Source: Halomonas sp. UBA3074
GTDB lineage: Bacteria > Pseudomonadota > Gammaproteobacteria > Pseudomonadales > Halomonadaceae
NCBI RefSeq assembly: GCF_002366715.1
Contig: NZ_DFBS01000045.1
Location: 186,001-250,000 of the forward strand
Direction: 5' to 3'
DNA: 64,000 nt
Part shown: piece after piece, positions 26,974 to 34,478 of the stretch
Position numbering within the stretch: the first letter of the stretch is position 1
How the letters are laid out: the number at the start of each line of letters is the position of its first letter
The notes under the pieces: generated by a model
Told to the model about the DNA's origin: nothing
Databases searched by the model: none
Seen by the model: only the letters and a program-made list of their open reading frames with translations
Program-made: the position numbers and the translations under genes

Positions 26974-27168
26974 ATGACAATTAATAAAGGCCGTAAGGCA
27001 TATGAACGTCCTACTTTAGTTGAAATTGGATCTATCGAAAAAAAGACTGAGACATATGGTTTATGGAAATGGTGGTTTACGCATTGGGCTGCTAAATTGG
27101 ATGGTAACTTTAACCATGACAAGTCACATGGTGGCGGAGGCTATCCAGGGGGAGATCTTGGGTCCTAA
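26974..27168 (+). CDS. Lasso-type RiPP precursor peptide P1
   Basis: 64 residues, SD AGGGAG seven bases before the ATG. Residues 10-25 fit exactly the lasso leader pattern Y-x2-P-x-L-x3-G-x5-T (Tyr10, Pro13, Leu15, Gly19, Thr25), recognised by PqqD-like leader-binding proteins. If Thr25 is the penultimate leader residue, the core starts at Thr27. That core is Trp-rich (YGLWKWWFTHW), Gly-rich near its end (SHGGGGYPGGD) and finishes in Leu-Gly-Ser. It lacks Asp or Glu at core positions 7-9, the ring-closing sites; the first acid is Asp43. A peptide kinase follows, and its expected target is a C-terminal Ser. Product structure is unknown. Confidence 0.82.
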   Translation: MTINKGRKAYERPTLVEIGSIEKKTETYGLWKWWFTHWAAKLDGNFNHDKSHGGGGYPGGDLGS

Positions 27169-27229
27169 CTTTTAAGCAGCTTGATGTCTCTTTTGATATT
27201 GTGTGTTTTGACAGTGAAGTTGCTTCAAG

Positions 27230-27260
27230 CCTACAGCGTCTCCGGACCTGTAGGTTTTTT
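27230..27260 (+). terminator. Rho-independent terminator after precursor P1
   Basis: CCTACAG pairs with CTGTAGG (7 bp) around an 11-base loop and is followed directly by six T residues. It lies 62 bases after the P1 stop and about 120 bases before the kinase start, so P1 probably gives a short abundant message with limited read-through into the kinase. Confidence 0.8.
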
Positions 27261-27380
27261 GTATAAAATCCTAAGCTAAAGCTGTCTGTAGTAAGTTCAG
27301 GACAAGTTGGGTAAGCACTGAAACACATTTGTTAGCTAGTAAATAACAGAGTGCGCGCCGAAATAATTAAGGGAATGATG

Positions 27381-28415
27381 ATGGTAGATAGACATATTTA
27401 CAGCACAAAAGAAGATGGTTTGTTAAGTCAGAGAGAAAGACGAGGCAAAATTTCCACTATCAATCAGCGCTTCTACTACCTTACTTATGGGCTAAAAATC
27501 TGTTCGACGCTTGAGTTGCCCGAGCTGCCCGAAATCGAACCATGCGAGCAGCCAGATGTATTTGTGACCACACCGTCAGTAGCTGATCGCCTGGAAGATG
27601 GTGCTTATCTCACTAATTGGTTAGAAGTTGGTGATGACAGCTGTCAGATAACGATAGAGGGGATTGCCCGTTATCGTATTGAAGAGGGGCAGCGGATTTT
27701 ATTGGATCGACGTATGCCGCGGGGGGCTAATCCTGTAGCCGACCCTGGTGATGTACGTCTCTTTTTGTTGGGAAGCGCGCTAGGTGCGTTGTTACATCAG
27801 CGCCATTGGTTTCCGCTTCATGTCAGTGCATTGAAGACACCTGCAGGCGCATGGGCATTTACCGGTCATTCAGGTGCAGGCAAGTCAACGATAAGTGCAT
27901 GGTTACATTATAGCCAGCAGTGGCCACTTATTACTGACGATGTTGCTGTGATTAAGCCGACTGATACTGAGTCTTTGCTTCATCCTGGTCCGGCTAGAGC
28001 CAAGCTCTGGCGCGATGCTCTGAAGGCGTTGGGAATCGAAACGGAAGGTCTCGTACGAGACTTAATGCGTGCAGACAAGTTTCATATAATGATGAACAAG
28101 GGGGTTCGTTACGATGCCCACCGCTTAAACGCGTTAGTGCAGTTAGAGCGTGCTGATGAAGGGGAGGAGGCAAGTCTCAAGAAGTTGTCTGGGATCGAGG
28201 CTTTCAAAACCGTGATGGGCGCTATCTACCGACCCGAGTTAGGCAGTCAATTTAATACCGATGAACAGCTTATGCAGGAAGGCATCCGTTTGGCGCAACG
28301 AATCCGTGTCTATCGTTTTCGACGTCCCTGGTCATTGGATGATATGGATAAAAACCTAAAACCTTTGCTTGACGAAATTCAATCACAATCAATCACTGAC
28401 CCTCAGTGGAATTAA
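27381..28415 (+). CDS. HPr-kinase-like peptide kinase of the RiPP cluster
   Basis: 344 residues from the ATG at 27381, six bases after AAGGGA; a GTG at 27351 and ATGs at 27375/27378 are alternatives. The Walker A loop GHSGAGKST is at residues 162-170, in a C-terminal domain resembling HprK. WFPLHVSALKTPAGAWAF precedes it, and WPLITDDVAVI is the following acidic strand. Such kinases occur in lasso clusters of the paeninodin type, where they phosphorylate the C-terminal Ser of the precursor. Both candidate precursors here end in Ser. The target is inferred from the family, not shown. Confidence 0.83.
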   Translation: MVDRHIYSTKEDGLLSQRERRGKISTINQRFYYLTYGLKICSTLELPELPEIEPCEQPDVFVTTPSVADRLEDGAYLTNWLEVGDDSCQITIEGIARYRIEEGQRILLDRRMPRGANPVADPGDVRLFLLGSALGALLHQRHWFPLHVSALKTPAGAWAFTGHSGAGKSTISAWLHYSQQWPLITDDVAVIKPTDTESLLHPGPARAKLWRDALKALGIETEGLVRDLMRADKFHIMMNKGVRYDAHRLNALVQLERADEGEEASLKKLSGIEAFKTVMGAIYRPELGSQFNTDEQLMQEGIRLAQRIRVYRFRRPWSLDDMDKNLKPLLDEIQSQSITDPQWN

Positions 28416-28476
28416 AATTTGGGCTGGGTATCCATGTGTATCAGCCGACGTCACCCCTGCTTGAGTAGCGCTACAC

Positions 28477-29609
28477 TTTAGAGTCCAGTCCTATGTGTAA
28501 GGAGATTGGACATGAAGAAGCGTTTCAGCGAAGAACAGATCATTGGTTTCCTGGGCGAAGCAGAAGCAGGACTGCCCATCAAGGAGCTATGTCGTCGGCA
28601 ACGGCTTCTAAGAAACCAGTTACTATCTACGGCGGAGCGAGTTTGGCGGCATGAACGTACCCGATGCCAAGCGACTCAAAGAACTCGAAGTCGAACATGG
28701 ACGCTTGAAAAAGCTGCTCGCGGAGTCGCTACTGGACGTGGAGGTCACTCGCGAGGCACTGAGAAAAAAGTGTTTAGAGCCCCGGCACGCCGAGACGTGG
28801 TGCGCTTTATGGCGTCATGTGGTCTGAGGGAACGTCGAGCGGCCCGTGTCATTCGTATGAGTGCCAGTGCATTGCTGCGCTAACAATCGAACCCTGACCG
28901 CAATGAGACATTGCGTGTACGCATTGTTGCCTTGGCACGCCGGCATCGTCGCTACGGCGCTGGCATGATCTACCTGAAGCTGCGTCAATCCGGTGAACAG
29001 GTCAATCACAAGCGGGTCTAACGCCTCTACGCGGCTCGGCTGCAGGTAAAACGCCGAAAGCGCAAGAAGGTCCTGTATCTTAGTGAAAGCCCCTTGTCCT
29101 TCCTTGTGCCGTCAACCAGGTCTGGTTAATGGATTTTGTGTTTGACCGTACCGCAGACGGGCGCGTGATCAAAAACCTCACCTTTGTTGACGGCGCTATT
29201 CATGAAGCCGTAGCGATCGTGCCTGGTCGTGCCATTGGCGTGCTGTCGTTAACACGCCTTCTGCATCAGCTGCCTTAACTAACTCGCGCCAATTCGTACG
29301 GATAACGGAAAGGAGCTCTGTGGGCGTGCCATAATGATATGGGCGCATCTACGGGGTATTACCCTGTTTTTAATCGAACCTGGAAAACCCAACCAAAACG
29401 CCTATATCGAATCGTTCAACGGGTGGTTGCGCGATGAATTCCTGAATGAGCTTTGGTTCACCAGTCTTAATCACACCAAGGTGGTAATCGAAGCATGGTG
29501 GAGAGAGTAAAACGAAAAAAGGCCGAAGAAGAGTCTTGGAAGACTAACCCCTTCAGCCTATGCCAAGCAACTGGTGTTAAAACACCATAAAGTCATTTCA
29601 GACTCTAAA
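28477..29609 (+). mobile_element. Decayed IS3-family insertion sequence
   Basis: Remnants of a two-frame IS3-type transposase lie between matching ends. The left end has TTTAGAGTC at 28477-28485 and the right end the inverted GACTCTAAA at 29601-29609. About 1.13 kb separates the ends, near the usual size. Stops and frameshifts break both frames. The element sits between the peptide kinase gene and the rest of the RiPP cluster, so it probably split an originally tighter arrangement. No target duplication could be recognised with certainty. Confidence 0.8.
28512..29580 (+). pseudogene. Broken IS3-type transposase (OrfA and OrfB remnants)
   Basis: OrfA begins MKKRFSEEQIIGFLGEAEAG at 28512 and then loses frame; its leucine-rich part (AKRLKELEVEHGRLKKLL) continues in another frame. 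OrfB pieces are readable in sequence: CGLRERRAARVIRMSASAL, RRHRRYGAGMIYLKLRQSG, MDFVFDRTADGRVI, IRTDNGKELCGRA and GKPNQNAYIESFNGW. The last pieces carry the D and E of the DDE integrase core. Several in-frame stops (for example at 28881-28883 and after QVNHKRV) show that no active enzyme is made. Confidence 0.88.
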
Positions 29610-29681
29610 CCTGGATGCTAATGAGGATGGGGTGATGTCGCATCTAAAGCACCGTCCACTCACGTCATCCTCGGTATAGCT

Positions 29682-29706
29682 AAAAAAACCCACCTAGCGG
29701 TGGGGT
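29682..29706 (-). terminator. Rho-independent terminator for the minus-strand precursor P2
   Basis: Read on the minus strand, CCCACC pairs with GGTGGG around the loop GCTA and is followed by seven T residues. It lies 47 bases after the P2 stop codon and just outside the IS remnant. On the plus strand the A-run precedes the stem, so its orientation fits P2. Confidence 0.85.
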
Positions 29707-29752
29707 TCAGCGTTGCTTTTAGGCAAATTGTGCCGTACGCACACTAACTTGA

Positions 29753-29914
29753 TCAGGATCCAAAAGTTTGAATTATATCTCCGGTTGAGGCGTCGACCAG
29801 AAACGCTTCTGTGTTAAACGGCTCAGCACCTTGGTAAGTTTCCCGAACTGACATAACGTTCAGCTGTGGGGCAACCCAGGCGTCTTGCTGAGTGTTTGCT
29901 TTCTGTGTGTTCAT
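29753..29914 (-). CDS. Second RiPP precursor peptide P2 (lasso-like)
   Basis: 53 residues on the minus strand. AAGGAG lies eight bases before the ATG at 29914, with a strong promoter upstream and a terminator downstream, so this is a complete small gene. The leader has Trp13-x2-Pro16-x-Leu18 (WVAPQL), an aromatic variant of the lasso Y-x2-P-x-L motif, and Thr26 near the expected cleavage site. If the core starts at Gly29, Glu36 is residue 8; if at Gln28 (Thr at -2), Glu36 is residue 9. Either permits a lasso-type ring. The core begins GAEPFNTEAF and ends TFGS, so, like P1, it finishes in Gly-Ser, the expected site for the peptide kinase. It faces away from the cyclase gene. Identity is inferred from motifs and context. 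Confidence 0.75.
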   Translation of the reverse strand: MNTQKANTQQDAWVAPQLNVMSVRETYQGAEPFNTEAFLVDASTGDIIQTFGS

Positions 29915-30051
29915 TAAAAAACTCCTTGCAATGAAACATGCTAGTTGTGAGCGAAGAGACCTGTGGCGACAAACATTCGCTTGCGTAGCAAATTACGACC
30001 TTGCCACACATGGCTAGTCTGGAGGCCACTTTCCCGGTCCCGACTGTATGG

Positions 30052-30081
30052 AGAGTAGTTCCTGTATCTCTATATTGTCAA
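30052..30081 (-). promoter_or_regulatory. Candidate sigma-70 promoter for P2
   Basis: On the minus strand a perfect TTGACA (30076-30081) is followed after 18 bases by TACTCT (30052-30057). The predicted start lies about 130 bases before the P2 ATG. AATGTAACAT (30084-30093), shared with the P1 upstream region, abuts the -35 box. Confidence 0.6.
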
Positions 30082-30246
30082 GAAATGTAACATGGATGCG
30101 GGTATTAAATACATTTGAATCGTTGAGTAATCGAAAAAAAGCCTACAAGTGTGCAGAGGGCTACGCTTTGCCTAGCCTAATCGCGCTCGAATGGTAGAAA
30201 ACTCATCTGGCATTGCTTATAAAGAATGCTGAGCGCTGTAATTATG

Positions 30247-30295
30247 CTGACAAAATAGTAACATTGTAAATGTAATGTATCTAAATGTAATGTAT
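30247..30295 (+). promoter_or_regulatory. Candidate promoter with 14-base tandem repeats before the cyclase operon
   Basis: CTGACA (30247-30252) and TGTAAT (30271-30276) are 18 bases apart, each one mismatch from consensus. The -10 lies inside TAAATGTAATGTAT (30267-30280), which is repeated exactly at 30282-30295 with a 15-base period. The repeats look like an operator overlapping the promoter. About 90 bases separate this from the cyclase start; nothing else was seen between 30094 and 30386. Confidence 0.5.
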
Positions 30296-30386
30296 GGTGG
30301 TGTTGTGAGGCTGGGCCAGCCAGTTAGCTCTGAGGCACAGATAAAGAGTGTTATGGATAAAGAGAGCCTTAGGGGAAGGAGGGTGA

Positions 30387-32294
30387 ATGAGTGCCATCTT
30401 TGGACGCATCAGTTTTGATCGAATGTCGGTAACGCGTGAACCCTTCGATACGGCCTTTTGTACCCTGGATGAGTGGGGTAAAGACGGTCGTGGCGTGATG
30501 CATAAGAATAACGCCGTCCTGGGGCACCAGCGACTGGCCCTGAGAGGCGCTGCCGCTGAGGATGTTCAACCCCTCGAGCACTGTGGGCTATGTATTGTGG
30601 CTGATGCGGTGATTGATAACCGCGTTGATCTTTGCAGGCAGCTTGATATAGCAGTCGCCAGTAGAGTGTCTGACTGCGAGCTTATTATGTCTGCCTTTTT
30701 GCGGTGGGGCAAAGCGTGTGCCCGATATCTAATAGGCGACTTTGCTTTTGCTATTTGGAACCCTCGTGATGGTGAACTCTTTGCTGCCCGTGATATTGCC
30801 GGTGCGCGGCCCTTTTTCTACTCAAAGCGCGATTCACTATTGCTGTTTGGCTCTACGGTTGAATCGATAGCCAGCGCACCGGATGTTGCCTTTGATATTG
30901 ACGAGTCTCGCGTGGCTTTTTTTTTGGCTCAGCCCCTGCAGTCGGCTGAAAATCCTTTTATCAAAGGTGTCGATTTTCTGCCGCCTGGGCATAGTCTGAC
31001 CGTTTCCCGCAATGGTGTGAAAGTGAGTCGCTACTGGTTTCCTGAGAATATCGCTCAAGCTGCGCCAGCAAGCCTTGAGGAGTATGCCGGGCAGCTACGA
31101 GGGCTCATAAATCAGGCTGTGCAGGATCGGATATGCCTGGATAGTCCTACTGGCTCGCACATAAGCGGTGGCCTGGATTCGACGGGTGTCACGGTACTGG
31201 CGCACCGTTTGTTGCGCCAGCAAGGTAGCCAGCTCGATATGGCGTACACCTGGGCTCCCCCAATTAACAATGAATACCCGTTAGCGCAGGGTGACTTTGA
31301 TGAACGTACCGAAATTGCGAAACTGAGCAAGCGCGAAGGTTTTGAATGCTCTTTTGGCACGGATAGTTCTAGTGATTATTTTCGCTTCTTCCGACGAAAT
31401 CTGTCGTATGAAAACTCTGCCGATCTTTTTGAAGAGTTGCCTCTGATGGGGCAAGCGGCCTCACGTGGGACGCGTGTCATGCTATCGGGGTGGGGGGCAG
31501 ATGAGTGCGTCTCGTTTGGCCTGCGTGGCTACCCTTCCTGGCTGCTTTCCAACCGCCGTTTCAAGGATCTATTCAACATGGCGCGGGCCTTGGGCGGTGG
31601 GCTGAGCAAGCCGGGGGGCATGGCCAAGTTTCTTTTTCAAAATGCGGCATTGCCTTTTCTTCCGGACCGGCTCTACTCAGCCTTCAGCCCTTATTTGAAT
31701 AAGCACAAACTGCAGTGCCTTGGCCATCCCGATTTTATGAAACGCCACCCCGAGGCATGGCAAGAAACCAGCTTGGTCTGGCGCGATGCAAAAGACCCTT
31801 TTTCTATGCAGTGTGCGTTGCTTATGAACGGTCACATTGCCTCTCGAATGAGCCTTTGGTCGACATGGGCCGGCCCTCTGGGAATTCAGTATCGCTACCC
31901 ATTGATGGATAAGAGGCTGCTTGAATTCTCGCTTTCGCTGCCACCTGATATGCTTTGGCAAAAGCGACGAAGTCGTATTGTATATAGTAAGGCCATGATA
32001 GATGCTTTACCCGAGCGTGTTAGCAAACGCGATGTCGCAAATGAAACGAAGCGAAAGAAAATACGCCTGGATTGTTGGCAGGAACTGAATCAGCAGTATG
32101 ATCAGTGGGCTAATGTCGACTGTCCCTGGTTAGAGATGAGCGCCCTAATGAATAAAATCAAGAGTGCGCCAGAAAGCTTGGAAAATTTTGAATTATTGGA
32201 TTTTATTCCTTTGCATAGCAGCATGCGTGTGTTTGAGCTTTGGCGTCACTCTATGCCTATGAAGAAACAAGAAAATTCTGTTAATATAAGTTAA
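30387..32294 (+). CDS. Lasso-cyclase-like asparagine synthetase homologue
   Basis: 635 residues. The N-terminus MSAIFGRISF aligns with MCGIFG of asparagine synthetases, but the glutaminase Cys2 is Ser, so no ammonia channel function is expected. The ATP-pyrophosphatase loop SGGLDS is at residues 260-265, and the C-terminal domain is full length. In lasso clusters this protein adenylates the Asp or Glu side chain of the core and closes the macrolactam. It starts the run cyclase, leader-binding protein, peptidase, nucleotidyltransferase, exporter. The family also includes true amidotransferases, but the context argues for peptide maturation. Confidence 0.87.
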   Translation: MSAIFGRISFDRMSVTREPFDTAFCTLDEWGKDGRGVMHKNNAVLGHQRLALRGAAAEDVQPLEHCGLCIVADAVIDNRVDLCRQLDIAVASRVSDCELIMSAFLRWGKACARYLIGDFAFAIWNPRDGELFAARDIAGARPFFYSKRDSLLLFGSTVESIASAPDVAFDIDESRVAFFLAQPLQSAENPFIKGVDFLPPGHSLTVSRNGVKVSRYWFPENIAQAAPASLEEYAGQLRGLINQAVQDRICLDSPTGSHISGGLDSTGVTVLAHRLLRQQGSQLDMAYTWAPPINNEYPLAQGDFDERTEIAKLSKREGFECSFGTDSSSDYFRFFRRNLSYENSADLFEELPLMGQAASRGTRVMLSGWGADECVSFGLRGYPSWLLSNRRFKDLFNMARALGGGLSKPGGMAKFLFQNAALPFLPDRLYSAFSPYLNKHKLQCLGHPDFMKRHPEAWQETSLVWRDAKDPFSMQCALLMNGHIASRMSLWSTWAGPLGIQYRYPLMDKRLLEFSLSLPPDMLWQKRRSRIVYSKAMIDALPERVSKRDVANETKRKKIRLDCWQELNQQYDQWANVDCPWLEMSALMNKIKSAPESLENFELLDFIPLHSSMRVFELWRHSMPMKKQENSVNIS

Positions 32295-32307
32295 GGATAA
32301 TGAAGAT

Positions 32308-32589
32308 ATGAGTTTAGCGCTTGATACATTGGTACAACGAGATGCTGATATTTTAGCCGCAGTCGTTGACGAAGAAGTGGTAATGATGAGTGCAGACCAA
32401 GGTCAATATTACGGGTTGAGCTCGGTAGGCGGCCGTATCTGGGAGTTGACGGAAGATCCCATTACTATTAGCGATTTAGTCCAGAAGCTATGTGAAGATT
32501 ACGATGTAGAGGCAGCAGAATGCGCTAATGATACTCTCCCATTTCTCGATAGCATGGTAAAAGCTGGTTTAATACATATTATACGTTGA
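32308..32589 (+). CDS. PqqD-like RiPP recognition protein (leader binding, B1)
   Basis: 93 residues, 13 bases after the cyclase stop. EEVVMMSADQGQYYGLSSVGGRIWELTEDPITISDLVQKL is the winged-helix PqqD fold, with the GxYYxLNxxGxxIWxxL-type core of standalone recognition elements. Such proteins bind the Tyr/Trp-x2-Pro-x-Leu leader segment and present the peptide to the peptidase and cyclase. Standalone B1 plus separate B2 is the split arrangement seen in many Gram-positive and some proteobacterial lasso clusters. Nothing is missing. Confidence 0.88.
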   Translation: MSLALDTLVQRDADILAAVVDEEVVMMSADQGQYYGLSSVGGRIWELTEDPITISDLVQKLCEDYDVEAAECANDTLPFLDSMVKAGLIHIIR

Positions 32590-32733
32590 GAGGGACAAAG
32601 TTTCGTCAATTGGGGGGCTGAAAATGATGGTTGGCGTAAATATAGGCGAGCACACAACGCCTCTTTGCGTTTTCCGATTATCCCTCAACAAGTAGAGACT
32701 GAATTTATCATAGGGCTGTCTTGAGGGTATCAA

Positions 32734-33207
32734 TTGAATAAAGGCAATGCTTTTTTAAGGAAAACAGTATTTTTCAAGCTATGGTTTATGCCTGTTTGGC
32801 TGTTGCTGGGCGTAAGCAAGGCTGTGATTTTCTTGCTAACTTTTAGAAAAATTGAAAAGCTCATGGGCAAAGCACATGGTATTAGTCCTGTGATACCGCT
32901 TTTGACGGCATCGCAGCGTGAAAGAGTGGGCCAAATTGGGCATGTGGTACGCGTTACTTCGCGCTATACGCCTTGGAAATCCAATTGTTACCCGCAAGCC
33001 ATCACTGCGGCTCTACTACTACGGCTTTACAAGTTGCCTTATTTGCTCTGCTTTGGGCTTAAACGCAGCGAGGAGAGTGGTCGTTACTTGGCCCATGCTT
33101 GGGTAGCCTCTGGGCCTGTTAAAGTAACGGGTGGGCTCAGCTTTAATGTTTACACGGTTGTTGCCTGCTATCTTGAGCCTGGCTTACCAAAGGGCGAGGC
33201 TTCATGA
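32734..33207 (+). CDS. Transglutaminase-fold leader peptidase (B2, lasso B-type)
   Basis: 157 residues from a TTG start; GAGGG lies a few bases upstream. The catalytic Cys85 is in NCYPQAITAALLLRLYKLP and His121 in LAHAWVASG, the ordered motifs of the transglutaminase-like peptidases that remove lasso leaders. An Asp at the usual spacing after the His is not evident (VKVTGG there), although this position varies in the family. An N-terminal hydrophobic stretch (FMPVWLLLGVSKAVIFLLTF) is common in this group. 144 bases separate it from the recognition protein gene; no convincing gene lies in that space. Confidence 0.85.
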   Translation: MNKGNAFLRKTVFFKLWFMPVWLLLGVSKAVIFLLTFRKIEKLMGKAHGISPVIPLLTASQRERVGQIGHVVRVTSRYTPWKSNCYPQAITAALLLRLYKLPYLLCFGLKRSEESGRYLAHAWVASGPVKVTGGLSFNVYTVVACYLEPGLPKGEAS

Positions 33208-33243
33208 GCCAGTTATATCTTTCCAAGGCTGGGATAATTTAAA

Positions 33244-34452
33244 ATGGATGGAAGAATGTTGCCTGACTACCCTGATCAGCAAATGGAGGATCCAAGTTTT
33301 CAGCTACTACTGTTGTTATCGCGGCTGAGTTTTAGCGAAGAGCAAATAAAAATCGTTAACGAGTTACTTCCTCACATCAACGATTGGGAGGGGTTTACTC
33401 GTCAAGCGTCAGATCGCTTCGTATTGCCTATTGTGCATGGCCATCTGTGTAAATATTGGAAAGAACAGGTGCCAAAGCCTTATCTAGATATAATGAAATT
33501 CCATTCGCTGCGTGCTTTGCAATACAATCTAAATGTAGCATCAGAATTTAAAAGTGTTGTAAGAGATGTATTACTGCCTATAGGTGTTGCTCATATCTGT
33601 TTTAAAGGCCCTACCTTAGCATTTCAGTACTATAGCGAGCCTGCACAACGAATATGCAGAGACATTGATGTTCTAGTCTCAAAAGATGATCTGCCTAAAA
33701 TATTACAGTATGCGTTAAGTAAAGGTTACCAACCCCATGATCCCAAAAAATTAATAAATAGCGTTGAAAGCCTTGCTTTTGTCGTTAAGTATCAAAAAGT
33801 AGTGACGCTGATTTCACCTCGTAATGTTGCAGTGGAATTTCATACCAAAATTGATAATACGGCTACAGTTTATAACGCATTACAGATGCTAGAAAAACGT
33901 CAACCAGTGACTGTTAATAACGTTGATACATGCGTTATGCCTTTTAATGAGTTGTTCGTTTATCTATGTTGGCACCATACGAAGCATTATTGGTCTCGGT
34001 TGCATTGGCTGGTGGACATTACAGCGATGCAAGAGCACAAAGATTTCAATTATGACAGTGTAATCGAATGTGCCGAACACTACGGATTAGTTACTACGGT
34101 AACATCGTGCTTGGATATGATAGATTATTTTAGTGCACCAACAAGAAACAAAATAGAGGATTTAGCGCCCAACGCACGTCAACTAGTTCAAACTGCTATA
34201 CTAGCCTTGCACGGTGATATTGAGTTTGAACATTCACTTAGCCGTAAAAAACCAACCCCTGACTTTTCGTTTCCATGGCAAACTAACAGAAGTCAAATAT
34301 GGCGTTGGAGGTTGCTGGGTTGGAGAAGAATATTCCGACCGACTTACAATAATTATGCCGCTTGGCCTCTTTCATTGCGCTGGCAGTGGGTATATCGCTT
34401 CATACGGCCTTTTCAGGAAGCTTATGCTCGCTTAACTCACGATGTTAAATGA
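33244..34452 (+). CDS. Nucleotidyltransferase-fold protein of the RiPP cluster
   Basis: 402 residues. The DxD nucleotidyltransferase core is visible in RICRDIDVLVSKDD, preceded by HICFKGPTLAFQYY; this is the layout of the uncharacterised NTP_transf_5 family. Members are often found in lasso and related RiPP clusters next to HPr-kinase-like genes, including the paeninodin type. The reaction is not known to me; nucleotide transfer to the peptide or its phosphate is possible. The C-terminal half is rich in Trp and basic residues. It lies 36 bases after the peptidase gene and 26 before the exporter gene, so it belongs to the same operon. Confidence 0.8.
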   Translation: MDGRMLPDYPDQQMEDPSFQLLLLLSRLSFSEEQIKIVNELLPHINDWEGFTRQASDRFVLPIVHGHLCKYWKEQVPKPYLDIMKFHSLRALQYNLNVASEFKSVVRDVLLPIGVAHICFKGPTLAFQYYSEPAQRICRDIDVLVSKDDLPKILQYALSKGYQPHDPKKLINSVESLAFVVKYQKVVTLISPRNVAVEFHTKIDNTATVYNALQMLEKRQPVTVNNVDTCVMPFNELFVYLCWHHTKHYWSRLHWLVDITAMQEHKDFNYDSVIECAEHYGLVTTVTSCLDMIDYFSAPTRNKIEDLAPNARQLVQTAILALHGDIEFEHSLSRKKPTPDFSFPWQTNRSQIWRWRLLGWRRIFRPTYNNYAAWPLSLRWQWVYRFIRPFQEAYARLTHDVK

Positions 34453-34478
34453 TGAACTAATCGGAAGGTTTACATTCC

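Noticed and set aside
27028..27051. A possible G1-E8 ring in P1 starting at Gly19 (Gly19 to Glu26)
   Set aside because: The Gly19 is part of the leader recognition motif and the leader would be only 18 residues, with no Thr before the cleavage site. The standard pattern places the core after Thr25.
32624..32695. A 23-codon frame between the PqqD-like and peptidase genes, considered as a third precursor
   Set aside because: It has a fair ribosome site but no Y/W-x2-P-x-L leader, no C-terminal Ser and is too short for leader plus core.
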